A stretch of 64,000 nt of DNA from JAIBJN01 sp963748205 (GCA_963748205.1 CAVVIB010000023.1:558001-622000), one strand, 5' to 3'. Positions 24,356 to 34,848 are shown, counted from the first letter of the stretch. Notes: generated by a model not told the origin, from the sequence alone. Numbers and translations are program-made.

Positions 24356-25615
24356 ATGCAGACCGTTCAGTCGTCCACCGGCACGACAGAGCGAACCGCG
24401 GACGCAACAACGATCCGTCCGTTCGAGGTCGACGTTCCCGACGATGCCCTCGAGGATCTGCGTCGACGCATCGCGGCGACGCAGTGGCCCGAGCAGGAGA
24501 CCGTCGCCGATCAGTCGCAGGGCGTGCCGCTCGCGACGATGCAGAAGCTCGCCCGCTACTGGGAGACGGAGTACGACTGGCGCGCGTGCGAGGCGAGGCT
24601 GAACGCCCTCCCGCAATTCGTGACCGAGATCGACGGCCTCGACGTCCATTTCATTCACGTCCGCTCGCAGCACGAGGACGCGTTGCCGCTCGTCGTCAAC
24701 CACGGCTGGCCCGGCTCGATCGTCGAGCAGCTGAAGATCATCGAGCCGCTGACCGACCCCACGGCACATGGGGCGAGCGCAGCGGACGCCTTCCATCTGG
24801 TGATCCCGTCCATGCCGGGCTACGGCTACTCGGGCAAACCGACGAGCACCGGCTGGGGCCCCGAGCGCATGGGCCGAGCCTGGGCGGAGCTGATGACGCG
24901 CCTCGGCTACACGCGGTATGTCGCCCAGGGCGGCGACTGGGGCGCGTTCGTCGTCGACCAGATGGGCTTGCAGGCACCAGGGGGACTGCTCGCCATCCAC
25001 AGCAACATGCCCGCGACCGTCCCGGCTGACGTCGACAAGGCTCTCCTGGCCGGCGAGCCGCCGCCGCCGGATCTCTCGGCTGAGGAGCGACGGGCCTACG
25101 AGCAGCTGGAGAGAACGTTCAAGCAGGTCGACTACGCCAGGTTCATGGCGGCGCGCCCGCAGACGCTGTACGGCATCGCGGACTCACCCGTCGGCCTGGC
25201 TGCCTGGCTTCTCGATCACAACGATGCCGACGGCCAGCCGGCCGCGGCGGTCGCCTCTGCTCTGGACCGGCCGACGAGCGCCACGGGCGAGCTGACGCGT
25301 GACGAGCTCCTCGACAACATCACGCTCTACTGGCTCACGAACACCGGGGTCTCCGCGTCCCGCCTCTACTGGGAGTACAAGGGTGGCTTCTTCAACGCGA
25401 AGGGTGTCTCCATCCCCGTGGCCGTGACGGTCTTCCCCGGCGAGCAGTACCAGGCGCCGAGGAGCTGGGCCGAACAGGCGTATCCCAATCTCATCTACTT
25501 CAACGAGGTCGACAGAGGCGGCCACTTCGCGGCGTGGGAGGAGCCGGAGCTCTTCTCCGCCGAGGTGCGAGCCGCGTTCAGGTCACTACGAACGAACGGA
25601 GATACACATGAGTAG
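24356..25615 (+). CDS. epoxide hydrolase (EHN + alpha/beta hydrolase), copy 1
   Basis: A 419-residue soluble epoxide hydrolase. The N-terminal EHN domain (IRPFEVDVPDDALEDLRRRI, KLARYWETEYDWRACEARLN) is followed by the alpha/beta hydrolase core with the HGWPGSIVE oxyanion motif, the nucleophile Asp in AQGGDWGAFV, TLYWLTNTG lid residues and the catalytic His in DRGGHFAAWEEPELF. These enzymes open epoxides to diols in xenobiotic or lipid metabolism. All catalytic motifs are intact. The stop overlaps the start of the second copy by eight bases, so the pair is cotranscribed. Confidence 0.92.
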   Translation: MQTVQSSTGTTERTADATTIRPFEVDVPDDALEDLRRRIAATQWPEQETVADQSQGVPLATMQKLARYWETEYDWRACEARLNALPQFVTEIDGLDVHFIHVRSQHEDALPLVVNHGWPGSIVEQLKIIEPLTDPTAHGASAADAFHLVIPSMPGYGYSGKPTSTGWGPERMGRAWAELMTRLGYTRYVAQGGDWGAFVVDQMGLQAPGGLLAIHSNMPATVPADVDKALLAGEPPPPDLSAEERRAYEQLERTFKQVDYARFMAARPQTLYGIADSPVGLAAWLLDHNDADGQPAAAVASALDRPTSATGELTRDELLDNITLYWLTNTGVSASRLYWEYKGGFFNAKGVSIPVAVTVFPGEQYQAPRSWAEQAYPNLIYFNEVDRGGHFAAWEEPELFSAEVRAAFRSLRTNGDTHE

Positions 25616-26801
25616 CACCGAGACCGCAACCGAGGTCCGTCCCTTCCAGCTCGAGATTCCAGAGGAGCAGCTGAGCGACCTGCGCCGGCGCATCGCGGCG
25701 ACGCGCTGGCCCAGCAAGGAGCTCGTCCCGGATCGGTCGCAGGGCGTCCAGCTCGCGACGACCCGGGCGCTCGCCGACTACTGGGCGAACGAGTACGACT
25801 TCGGGCGCGTGGAGGCGCGGCTGAACGCGCTGCCGCAGTTCACGACCGAGATCGACGGGGTGGACATCCACTTCATCCACGTGAGGTCGCAACACGAGAA
25901 CGCGCTGCCGCTGATCATGACGCACGGCTGGCCCGGCTCGGTGATCGAGCTGCTAGAGACCATCGGCCCGCTGACCGATCCGACCGCGCACGGTGGGCAG
26001 GCGGAGGACGCGTTCGACCTCGTGCTGCCGTCCCTGCCCGGCTACGGCTTCTCCGGCGAGCCCGCCGAGCTCGGCTGGAACGCCGGCCGCGTCGCGCAGG
26101 CCTGGGCCGAGCTGATGCACCGCCTCGGCTACACCCGATATGTCGCCCAGGGCGGTGACGTGGGCGCCCTCGTCACCGACACGATGGGACGGCAGGCGCC
26201 CGAGGGGCTGCTCGGCATCCACGTGAACTTGCTCGTGACGGTGCTAGCCGCACCTCAGCCGGAGGAATCGGAGGAGGAGCGCGCGGCAGCCGAGGCGGTC
26301 GCCACATTCAAGACGGATGGCTTCGGCTACTTCCTGGAGATGGCCACGCGGCCGCAGACGATCGGCTACGCCCTGCTGGATTCACCCGTCGCCCTGGCCG
26401 CCTGGCTGCTCGACCACGACACTGACAGCTACTACAAGATCTCCCACGCCTTCGTCGACGGGGAGCCCGCCGGCAATCTCACCCGCGACCAGATCGTCGA
26501 CAACATCACGCTGTACTGGCTGACGGGCACCGGCGCCTCGGCGGCCCGGTCGTACTGGGAGGACGGACGAGCCCTGGCTCAAGCACTCGCGTCCGGCCAG
26601 CCTCCTCCGGAGGTCTCGCTCCCGGTCGGCTTCACCACCTTCCCCGGCGAGATCTGGCGGACTCCGCGTAGCTGGGTCGAGAACTCGTACCCCAACGTCA
26701 GCTACTTCAACGAGGTCGACAGGGGCGGGCACTTCGCCGCCTGGGAGGAGCCGGAGCTCTTCTCCGACGAGGTGCGAGCTGCATTCAGGTCGTTGCGTTG
26801 A
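25608..26801 (+). CDS. epoxide hydrolase (EHN + alpha/beta hydrolase), copy 2
   Basis: A 397-residue paralog of the preceding gene with the same order: EHN domain (PFQLEIPEEQLSDLRRRIAA), HGWPGSVIELLE, nucleophile Asp in AQGGDVGALV (Val where copy 1 has Trp), DNITLYWLTGTGAS and the His in DRGGHFAAWEEPELF. The cap region between the nucleophile and the late motifs differs clearly from copy 1, and the Trp-to-Val change beside the nucleophile may alter the substrate pocket. The two copies probably arose by tandem duplication and then diverged. ATG start inside the end of copy 1. Confidence 0.92.
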   Translation: MSSTETATEVRPFQLEIPEEQLSDLRRRIAATRWPSKELVPDRSQGVQLATTRALADYWANEYDFGRVEARLNALPQFTTEIDGVDIHFIHVRSQHENALPLIMTHGWPGSVIELLETIGPLTDPTAHGGQAEDAFDLVLPSLPGYGFSGEPAELGWNAGRVAQAWAELMHRLGYTRYVAQGGDVGALVTDTMGRQAPEGLLGIHVNLLVTVLAAPQPEESEEERAAAEAVATFKTDGFGYFLEMATRPQTIGYALLDSPVALAAWLLDHDTDSYYKISHAFVDGEPAGNLTRDQIVDNITLYWLTGTGASAARSYWEDGRALAQALASGQPPPEVSLPVGFTTFPGEIWRTPRSWVENSYPNVSYFNEVDRGGHFAAWEEPELFSDEVRAAFRSLR

Positions 26802-26830
26802 TCGCAGCTCGTCATGAAGAGGCTCGCTAG

Positions 26831-27785
26831 ATGAGCCTGTTCGCGAAGGTTCACATGCCGCGGCTCGACGGGGCGACCGGGTGGCTCAACTCCGAGCCGC
26901 TCGACCCCGCCGGGCTGCGCGGCAGCGTCGTCCTCGTGAACTTCTGGACGCTCACCTGCATCAACTGGCTGCGCCAGGAGCCGTACGTCCGCGCGTGGTC
27001 GCAGGCCTACCGAGAGGACGGGCTGGTCGTGATCGGCGCCCACACTCCGGAGTTCTCGTTCGAGCACGACGTCGATCTCGTGCGCCGGGCGGTGGGGGAG
27101 CGGGAGATCGACTACCCGGTCGCGCTCGACAACGACTACGGGGTCTGGAGCGCCTTCGACAACCACTACTGGCCGGCGCTCTACTTCGTCGATCGGGAGG
27201 GGATCATCCGCGACGAGCACTTTGGCGAAGGACGCTACGAGCAATCGGAGCGCGTGATCCAGGACCTGCTCGGAGTCGAGCGCGAGCTCGTCCAGGTCGT
27301 AGGGGTCGGTGTGGAGGCTGAGGCGGACTGGGATCAACTGCGGACGCCTGAGACATACCTCGGCTACGGGCGCGCGCGAGCGCTTCGCCTCCCCGGACGG
27401 CCCCGCGCCCGACGAAGCCCGCGTCTACGAGCTTCCCGAGCGCCTGCGCTCCAACCACTGGGCCCTGGCGGGCGAGTGGACGATCGGGCGCGAGAATGTC
27501 GTGCTCGACCAGCCGGACGGAAGCATCGCCTTTCGGTTCGACGCACGTGACGCGCATCTCGTGCTCTCTCCCGGAGGACACGAGCCGATTCCTTTCCGCG
27601 TGCTCGTCGACGGCAAGCCTCCGGGCGCCTCGCACGGCGTCGACGTCGGCGAGGACGGGAACGGGACGCTCGACTACGGTCGCATGTACCAGCTCGTGCG
27701 CGCGCACGACAAGGTTCGCGAACGGACGCTGGAGATCACGTTCCACGAGCCCGGCGCCGAGGCTTACGCCTTCACGTTCGGCTAG
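26831..27785 (+). CDS. thioredoxin-like (redoxin) protein with DipZ-type C-terminal domain (one frameshift)
   Basis: The N-terminal redoxin domain shows VVLVNFWTLTCINWLRQEPY, HTPEFSFEHDVDLVRRAV and DNDYGVWSAFDNHYWPALYF. The active-site motif has one Cys (C-I-N-W) rather than C-x-x-C, as is usual in this subfamily. The frame breaks in a GC repeat at about 27370-27380 and the C-terminal half (RERFASPDGPAPDEARVY ... NHWALAGEWTIGRENVVLDQ ... ARDAHLVLSPG) continues in another frame; this beta-sandwich domain follows the redoxin in DipZ-like proteins. Corrected length is about 317 residues, without the CcdA membrane part. It has no signal peptide. The break looks like an indel in a dinucleotide tract. 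Confidence 0.82.
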
Positions 27786-27838
27786 TGCCGACCGTTCCGT
27801 CACGTCCGCAAGACGGGCGAGACAGTTAGCATCGCCTC

Positions 27839-28180
27839 ATGGACCCCGAGCGCGCGAGGCAGCTGCTGGCCGAAGAGCGGAGACGCATCGAGAGCGCGCT
27901 CGGAAGGCGTCAGCCGGCGGATGTCGGCGAGCTTGCCGATCAGGACGAGCCGGCGGACGAGGCGTCAGAGCTCTACGCCGACGAGCTGGACGAAGGCATG
28001 AGCGACGACCTGCGCGAGGCGCTCAGCGCCGTCGAGCGGGCGGAGGCGCGAATCGAGCAGGGAACGTACGGGCTGTCCGTCGAGAGCGGCCAGCCGATCC
28101 CGGACGACCGCCTCGAAGCCTTCCCGACGGCCGAGCTGACCGTCGAGGAGCAGGAACGCTACGAGCGCGGCGGAAGCTGA
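27839..28180 (+). CDS. DksA/TraR-like protein lacking the zinc cysteines
   Basis: A 113-residue protein with the layout of actinobacterial DksA/TraR relatives: an N-terminal coiled-coil (ARQLLAEERRRIESALG), an acidic middle (DQDEPADEASELYADELDEG), a second helix with LREALSAVERAEARIEQGTYG, and a C-terminal segment that matches the family zinc finger in everything but its ligands. Where the family has C-x2-C ... C-x2-C, this protein has Ser80, Ser83, Thr101 and Glu104 (GLSVESGQPIPDDRLEAFPT). It has no Cys at all. It may still bind RNA polymerase, or be a redox-insensitive variant. ATG start. Confidence 0.75.
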   Translation: MDPERARQLLAEERRRIESALGRRQPADVGELADQDEPADEASELYADELDEGMSDDLREALSAVERAEARIEQGTYGLSVESGQPIPDDRLEAFPTAELTVEEQERYERGGS

Positions 28181-28252
28181 GCTCTAGCCACACACTGCTC
28201 CCACGGCAGCGTTGACGCCAGCCGCGGGATAACCGCCGTCGCGAACGGGCCG

Positions 28253-28774
28253 TTAGCCGGCTGCCGCCGGCGCGCGGCGAGGGAGAACCCAGCCAGGCCG
28301 CGGGAAGTGGCACGTGTAGCCGTTGGGATACTTCTCGAGGTAGTCCTGGTGCTCGGGCTCGGCCTCCCAGAACGGCCCCGCCGGCTCGACCTCGGTGACG
28401 ACCTTCCCCGGCCAGAGGCCGGAGGCCTCGACATCGGCGATCGTGTCCTCCGCGACGCGGCGCTGCTCCTCGTCGAGGTAGTAGATCGCCGAGCGGTAGC
28501 TCGTCCCCATGTCGTTCCCCTGACGGTTCAGCGTCGTCGGGTCGTGGATCTGGAAGAAGAACTCGAGCACGTCGCGGTAGGACGTCTGCTCGGGGTCGAA
28601 GACGATCTCGATCGCCTCTGCGTGCGTGCCGTGGTTGCGGTAGGTGGCATTCGGGACGTCGCCGCCCGTGTAGCCGACCCTCGTCTCCAGGACGCCCGGC
28701 CGCTTCCGGATGAGGTCCTGCATGCCCCAGAAGCATCCGCCCGCGAGAATCGCCTTCTCGACCGAACCACTCAT
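28253..28774 (-). CDS. msrA: peptide methionine sulfoxide reductase A
   Basis: A 173-residue enzyme that reduces methionine-S-sulfoxide in proteins. Seen: the catalytic AGGCFWGMQD motif (Cys14 from ATG 28774), GYTGGDVPNATYRNHGTHAEAIEI, FEFFFQIHDPTTLNRQGND-type region and GTSYRSAIYYLDEEQ. A second Cys in GYTCHFPRPG near the C-terminus may be the resolving residue. Length is typical of the short actinobacterial form. A GTG three bases further upstream is an alternative start. It stands alone on the minus strand just upstream of the trp operon end. Confidence 0.93.
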   Translation of the reverse strand: MSGSVEKAILAGGCFWGMQDLIRKRPGVLETRVGYTGGDVPNATYRNHGTHAEAIEIVFDPEQTSYRDVLEFFFQIHDPTTLNRQGNDMGTSYRSAIYYLDEEQRRVAEDTIADVEASGLWPGKVVTEVEPAGPFWEAEPEHQDYLEKYPNGYTCHFPRPGWVLPRRAPAAAG

Positions 28775-28856
28775 CACGACACCTCCCTGACGATCAATGA
28801 CTCCGAGTCAATGTAGCTTCCGCGCGGTGGGTCGCGGCGCGCCAGTGGCGGCCGTG

Positions 28857-29578
28857 TCAGGCGGCCGGAGCGGCTACGGAGTCCAGGGCGCTGCGCAGGG
28901 ACGCGACGAAGTCGCGCAGGCCCTCGGGGCCCGACTCGTCGGCGACCTGGATCGGGCGGCTGCCGACGACGATGCCGTCCGCGAGCGCGGCCACGTCGGC
29001 GGCCTGCTCGGGCGTGGAGATGCCGAAGCCGGCGAGTAGCTCCCGGTCGGTGAGCGCGCGGGCGCGCTCGACGAGGCCGGCGAGCTGCGACGACACGGCC
29101 TGGCGCGTGCCGGTCGTGCCCGTCAGCGAGACGAGGTAGAGCCAGCCGTCGGTGCGCTCAGCAGCGGCGCTGATCCGCTCGTCGGTCGACGTCGGCGCCA
29201 CGAGCTGGACGCGCGGGATCTCCGGCGCAGCCTCGAGCGGCAGGTCGGCGACGATCAGGCTCGTCGCGCCCGCCTCGCGCGCGTCCTCCCAGAAGCGCTC
29301 GTAGCCGTAGGCCTCGAGGATCGACGCGTACGTCATCGGCACCAGTGGGAGGTCGGGGCCGACACGTCTGCGCGTCTCGGCGAGGCACTCCAGGCATTCG
29401 CGCGTGCGCATGCCGCGCGCGAGCGCGCGCTCGCCGGCGAGGCGGATGACCGGCCCGTCGGCGAGCGGGTCGGAGAAGGGGAAGCCGATCTCGATCAGGT
29501 CGGCGCCGCCCGCCACCGCCGCCTCGACGAGCTCCGGCGTCTCGGGGAACGCCATCAGGTAGACGCAGAGCTTCTTGC

Positions 29579-29582
<4 letters not shown>
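28857..29582 (-). CDS. trpA: tryptophan synthase alpha chain
   Basis: Last gene of the trp operon, 241 residues. Cleaves indole-3-glycerol phosphate to indole and glyceraldehyde 3-phosphate. Seen: YLMAFPETPELVEAAVAGGADLIE, the catalytic pair Glu31 and Asp42 in IEIGFPFSDPLADGPVI, PLVPMTYASILEAYG, QLVAPTSTDERI, YLVSLTGTTGTRQ and the phosphate loops AGFGISTPEQA and DGIVVGSRPI. It is shorter than most TrpA (about 265), lacking roughly 25 N-terminal residues before the first barrel strand. GTG start overlapping the trpB stop (GTGA) shows translational coupling within the synthase complex. Confidence 0.92.
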
Positions 29583-30705
<1,123 letters not shown>

Positions 30706-30709
<4 letters not shown>

Positions 30710-31879
30710 GACCGCACCGCCTGCCGGGTACGCACGGCGTCGACGAACGCGCGGACGCGGTCGTGGTCCTTGAGCCCGGGCGCCAGCTCGAGGCTCCGGC
30801 TCGCGTCGACGCACCAGGGGTCGACGGCGTCGATCGCGGCGCGCACGTTCTCGGGCCCGAGCCCGCCCGCCAGCATGACGCGCCCCTCGGCCTGGGCGGC
30901 GCGCTCCCAGTGGTGCGCGTCCATGCTCAGCCAGGGGAGGTCGAGAACCGTGGCGACGGGCTCGCTCGTCCCGCAGGAGCACACCGTCGCGCCCGCGGTG
31001 GCCGTCCTCCTCGGGGTAGAGCTGCAGGAGGTCGGTGCCGACCTCCTCGGTCTTGCCGACGAAGACCCCGACCGAGAGCATCGTCTCGGGCACGGGCAAC
31101 GGCGCGGCCGCCCGGCGCGGGCTCTCCGCGAGAATGAAGCCCGCGAGGTCGGCGCCGGCCTCGGCGGCCACGGCGACGTCCTCCTCGCGCGTGAGGCCGC
31201 AGACCTTGACGAGCGGGCGGGCGATGAGCTCGGCCAGAGTCGCGCCTGGATCCTCGGCGCGCATGAGCGTCGAGCCGACCAGGATCGCGTCCGCCCCGGC
31301 GAGCTCCGCTTCGGCGCCCTGCGCGCGGTTGCCGATCGCGCTCTCGGCGATGACGACGCGGTCGCGCGGCGCCTTGGCGACGAGCGCGAGCTGCGCGCGG
31401 CGGTCGATGGCGAACGTCCCCAGGTCGCGCGCGTTGATCCCGATCACGTCGGCACCGAGCGCGACGGCGCGCTCGAGCTCGCTCGCGTCGTGCGCCTCGA
31501 CGAGGAGGTCGAGGCCGAGCGTGCGGCCTCCCTCGAGCATGAGACGCGCCTGCTCGTCGTCCAGGTCGCGGAGGAGGAGCAGCGCGGCGTCGGCGCCCGC
31601 GATGCGGGCCTGGAGCAGGTCTCCCTGGTCGTCGAAGAAGCCCTTGGCGAGGAGCGGGATGTCCGTCGCGGCCCGGGCGGCCTCGAGGTCGGCGAAGGAG
31701 CCGCCGAAGCGCTCGTCGACGAGGATCGAGACGGCAGCCGCGCCGCTCTCGGCGAACGAGCGCGCGAGCGAGGGCGGGTCGGCGTCCGGCCGCAGGTCAC
31801 CGGCCGACGGCGAGCGCCGCTTCACCTCGGCGATGGCGCGAAGTCCAGGCTCGGCGAGCGCGTCGCGAAACCGTCCCAT
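30706..31879 (-). CDS. trpCF: bifunctional indole-3-glycerol-phosphate synthase / phosphoribosylanthranilate isomerase (one frameshift)
   Basis: The reading frame from ATG 31879 encodes TrpC (AIAEVKRRSPSAGDLRP, AVSILVDERFGGSF, LLAKGFFDDQGDLLQA, GINARDLGTFAID, VIAESAIGNRAQ, DAILVGSTLMRAEDPG) and passes without a stop straight into TrpF (PLVKVCGLTREEDVAVA, AGFILAESPRR). The junction is ELIARPLVKVCG, so a fused protein is encoded. At about 30985-31010 the frame shifts and the rest of TrpF (VMLAGGLGPENVRAAI, LELAPGLKDHDRVRAFV) lies in another frame. Corrected length is about 390 residues, compact compared with E. coli TrpCF because the TrpC N-terminal extension is missing. The break is probably a one-base consensus insertion. 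It overlaps trpD by ATGA. Confidence 0.9.
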
Positions 31880-32905
31880 CAGGCCGGGACCGCCTGCTGC
31901 GTGAACGCGGCGAGCGCCTGGAGCCGCTCGGCGGCGGTGCCGGAGTCGACGGCCTCGGTGGCGAGGCGGTAGCCCTCCTCGAGGCCGGACGCATGGCCGC
32001 CCGCGGCGATCGCGCCGGCGGCGTTGAGGAGCACCGCCTCGCGCTTCGGGCCCGGGCGCGCCGGCGAAGATCTCGCGCACGACGGCGGCGTTCTCCTCGG
32101 GCGTGCCGCCCGCGAGGTCGGCCGAGGAGCAGCGCGGGACGCCGAAGTCGGCGGGGTCGATCTCACGCCGCTCGACGCGGCCGTCCGTCACCTCGCAGAC
32201 GAGGTTCGGCCCGGCCGGGGAGAGCTCGTCGATCCCGCCCGCGCCGTGCACCACGAAGGCGCGCTGCGCGCCGAGCCGTGCGAGGACGGAGGCGATCGTC
32301 TCCACGAGCTCCGGAGCGTAGACGCCGACCACCTGCGCCCGCGCGCCCGCCGGGTTCGTGAGCGGGCCGAGGACGTTGAAGACCGTCCGCGTGGCGAGCT
32401 CGCGCCGAACCGGGGCGGCGTGCTTCATCGCCGGGTGGTGCGCCTGCGCGAAGAGGAACCCGAAGCCGAGCTCGTCGATCGAGCGCTCGATCTGCGGCGG
32501 GGCGAGGTCGAGCCGGAACCCGAGGGCCTCGAGCACGTCGGCCGAGCCGGACGCCGACGAGACGGCGCGGTTCCCGTGCTTCGCCACGCCCGCGCCCGCC
32601 GCCGCGGCCACGAGTGCCGCCGCGGTCGAGATGTTGAACGTCCGCGCGCCGTCGCCGCCCGTCCCCGCGGTGTCGACGAGGTCGGAGCGCTTCGGCTTCA
32701 CGGAGAGGACATGCTCGCGCATGGCCTCGGCGCAGCCGGCGATCTCGTCCGGGGTCTCGCCCTTGAGACGCAGCGCCACGAGGAACCCGCCCATCTGCGC
32801 GGGCGTCGCCTCGCCGCCCATGATCTGGTTCATCACCTCGCGCGCCTCGGCCTGCGTGAGGTCGCGCCCCTCCAGCAGCCGGCCGAGCGCCTCCTGGATC
32901 GTCAT
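31879..32905 (-). CDS. trpD: anthranilate phosphoribosyltransferase (one frameshift)
   Basis: Transfers phosphoribose from PRPP to anthranilate. Seen: the N-terminal helical domain (QEALGRLLEGRDLTQAEARE), LVDTAGTGGDGARTFNIST (PRPP/anthranilate loop), VAKHGNRAVSSASGSADVLE, HPAMKHAAPVRRELATRTVF and NVLGPLTNPAGA. At about 32050-32060 the frame shifts; KREAVLLNAAGAIAAGG and ALAAFTQQA follow in another frame to the stop at 31879. Corrected length is about 341 residues, normal. One extra base in the consensus explains the break. ATG overlaps trpG by four bases. Confidence 0.93.
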
Positions 32906-33465
32906 CGCCTGCCCTCCAGGAAGTTACGTCCGAGGAGCGGCCCGTCCGGCGTGAGCACCGACTCCGGGTGGAACTGGATGCCGACGACCGGGAACTCGCG
33001 GTGCCGCACCGCCATAACCTCGCCGTCGTCGGAGGTCGCGCAGACCTCGAGCGCCTCGGGCACGCGGGTCGCGGCGAGCGAGTGGTAGCGGCCGCCCTCG
33101 AGCGGTTCGGGCGCGCCCTCGAAGATCCCCTGCCGGTCGTGCGAGATGGCGCTCGCCTTCCCGTGCAGGAGCTTGTGCGCCTGGCCGACCTCGCCGCCGA
33201 AGGCCGTGATGATCGCCTGGTGGCCGAGGCAGACCCCGAGCGTCGGAATCCGGGGGCCGAGGCGCCGCACGATCTCCACCGTCGCGCCCGCGTCCTCCGC
33301 GCGGCCCGGGCCGGGAGAGATGACGAGCTGACTCGGCGCCATGCGCTCGGCCTCGTCCGCGTCGAGCGCGTCGTTGCGGATGACCGTCACCTCCGCGCCG
33401 AGCTCCTGGAAGAGGTGGGCGAGGTTGTAGGTGAAGCTGTCGTAGTTGTCGACGAGGAGGATCAC
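32902..33465 (-). CDS. trpG: anthranilate synthase component II (glutamine amidotransferase)
   Basis: A 187-residue class I glutaminase that supplies ammonia to TrpE. Seen: LLVDNYDSFTYNLAHLFQ, VISPGPGRAEDAG, the nucleophile Cys79 in LGVCLGHQAI, KASAISHDRQGIF, YHSLAAT and the His/Glu pair in GIQFHPESVLTP. Intact. The same protein may also serve p-aminobenzoate synthesis, as in many bacteria, since no pabA is visible. ATG overlaps the trpE stop. Confidence 0.95.
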   Translation of the reverse strand: MILLVDNYDSFTYNLAHLFQELGAEVTVIRNDALDADEAERMAPSQLVISPGPGRAEDAGATVEIVRRLGPRIPTLGVCLGHQAIITAFGGEVGQAHKLLHGKASAISHDRQGIFEGAPEPLEGGRYHSLAATRVPEALEVCATSDDGEVMAVRHREFPVVGIQFHPESVLTPDGPLLGRNFLEGRR

Positions 33466-34713
33466 GCTGGTGTCCCCTCATTGTGCTCGGCGTCGGCCAG
33501 CGCCGCCTCCAGGGCGGCGAGCTTGCGCAGGCACTCCTCGTGCTCGGCGGCCGGGTCGGAGTCGGCCACGATCCCCGCGCCTGCCTGGAGACGCGCGAGG
33601 CCGTCGGCGAGGATGACCGTGCGGATGGCGATGCACGTGTCCATGGAGCCGTCCGGCAAGGCGTAGCCGACCGCGCCCGCGTACGGGCCGCGGCGGTGCC
33701 CCTCGAGCTCGGAGATGATCTGCATCGCGCGCACCTTCGGCGCCCCGGACACGGTCCCCGCGGGGAAGCACGCCCGCAGGAGGTCGAAGGCGGTGCGCCC
33801 GGGCGCGAGCTCGCCCGCGACCTCGGACACCAGGTGCGTGACGTGCGAGTAGCGCTCGGCCTCGAGGAAGCGGACGACGCGCACGGAGCCCGCCTTGCAG
33901 ACGCGCGAGAGGTCGTTGCGGCCGAGGTCGACGAGCATGACGTGCTCGGCCCTGTCCTTCTCGGACGCGAGCAGCTCCTCGGCGTCGCCCTCGCCCGGCG
34001 TCGTCGTGCCGGCGATCGGATTGAGGGAGGCGCGCGAGCCCTCGAGCTTGACGAGCGTCTCCGGCGAGGAGCCGACGAGCGAGATCCCGTCGAGCTCCAG
34101 CAGGAAGTGGTACGGCGAGGGGTTGATGCGGCGCAGGGAGCGGTAGACGCCGAGCGGCGTGACGCCGGTCGGGCGCTCCGCCCGCTGGGAGAGGACGATC
34201 TGGAACGCGTCGCCGGCGCGGATGTAGTCCTTCGCGCGGCGAACGCCATCTTCGTAGGCCTCGCGCGACGGCGAGCGCTCCACCGGCCCCGTCGTCACGC
34301 CGGCCACGCGCTCCTCCGTCAGCGGGCCGTTGAGCCGGGCCGCCACCTCGGCGGGGTCGCCGACGAGCACCTCGGCCAGGCTCGCCGCGTGGTCGAAGCG
34401 CACGAGCGTGGAGGCGACGACGAAGCGGCTCTCGGGCAGGTCGGGCCCGGTGTCCGGGCAGGGGCACGGTCGGCTCGAGCTTGGCCACGTGGTCGTAGCC
34501 GAGGTAGCCGACGACCGGCCGGCCGGCCGCGACCTCCTGCTCGGCCTCGTCCAACGTGACGATCCGCGACCCGGTGCCGAGCAGGCTGTGCCGCCCGAGG
34601 CGACCCTTCTCCACGGATTCGAGCAGGAAGCCGGCGCGCTCGCCCGCGCGCAGCCTGAGGTAGGCCCCGAGCGGGGTGATGAGGTCGGCGTGGATTTCAG
34701 GAGCAACGGTCAT
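33462..34713 (-). CDS. trpE: anthranilate synthase component I (one frameshift)
   Basis: Converts chorismate plus ammonia to anthranilate; first gene of the operon and the usual target of Trp feedback. From ATG 34713 the N-terminal domain shows GAYLRLRAGERAGFLLESVE and VGYLGYDHVAKLEP; the frame shifts at about 34455-34470, then continues with RFVVASTLVRFDHAA, YIRAGDAFQIVLSQR, NPSPYHFLLEL, IAGTTTPGEGDAEE, LVDLGRNDLSRVCKAG and ACFPAGTVSGAPKVRAM. Corrected length is about 416 residues, shorter than the usual ~500 in the N-terminal domain. The feedback LLES motif near residue 30 is present (FLLESVE). One extra base explains the break. Confidence 0.92.
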
Positions 34714-34724
34714 GGCATACGAAA

Positions 34725-34743
34725 AAGACCCACCTGGGGTCTT
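34725..34743 (-). terminator. trp attenuator terminator
   Basis: On the minus strand AAGACCC-CAGGT-GGGTCTT forms a perfect 7-bp stem with a 5-base loop, and the right arm plus following bases give five consecutive T. It ends only nine bases before the trpE ATG and directly follows the Trp-rich leader ORF, the arrangement expected of a transcription attenuator. It is the only canonical T-tailed intrinsic terminator noticed in this T-poor window. The loop/right arm AGGTGGG may also serve as the trpE ribosome-binding site. Confidence 0.75.
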
Positions 34744-34800
34744 CGAGCGGAGCGGGCTGTTCGGGCCTCTGGGCTAGCAGGCGACGCTCCCGCTCCGCTC
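34744..34800 (-). promoter_or_regulatory. candidate anti-terminator stem of the trp leader
   Basis: Minus-strand GAGCGGAGCGGG (34800-34789, inside the leader ORF just after the Trp codons) is perfectly complementary over 12 bases to CCCGCTCCGCTC (34756-34745, abutting the terminator stem). A ribosome stalled on the Trp codons would leave the first arm free to pair; one that reaches the leader stop would cover it. The Trp-codon segment CACCTGG is also complementary to CCAGGTG in the terminator, giving further alternatives. Mutual exclusion with the terminator is inferred, since the arms abut rather than overlap. Confidence 0.5.
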
Positions 34801-34839
34801 GCGGCGCCAGGCCCACCAGGTGCGGACGGGAGAAGTCAT
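34774..34839 (-). CDS. trpL: trp operon leader peptide
   Basis: A 21-residue ORF, MTSPVRTWWAWRRERSGSVA plus a final Cys, with three Trp codons in four (W8, W9, W11) 61 bases upstream of trpE. It is followed by alternative stems and a T-tailed terminator. This is the classical architecture of ribosome-mediated attenuation: under Trp starvation the ribosome stalls at TGG TGG GCC TGG. There is no ribosome-binding sequence before the ATG, and a promoter -10 box lies only nine bases upstream, so the mRNA is probably leaderless. Found by reading the gap; the ORF is too short for routine gene callers. Confidence 0.75.
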   Translation of the reverse strand: MTSPVRTWWAWRRERSGSVAC

Positions 34840-34848
34840 CGTGGGCGG

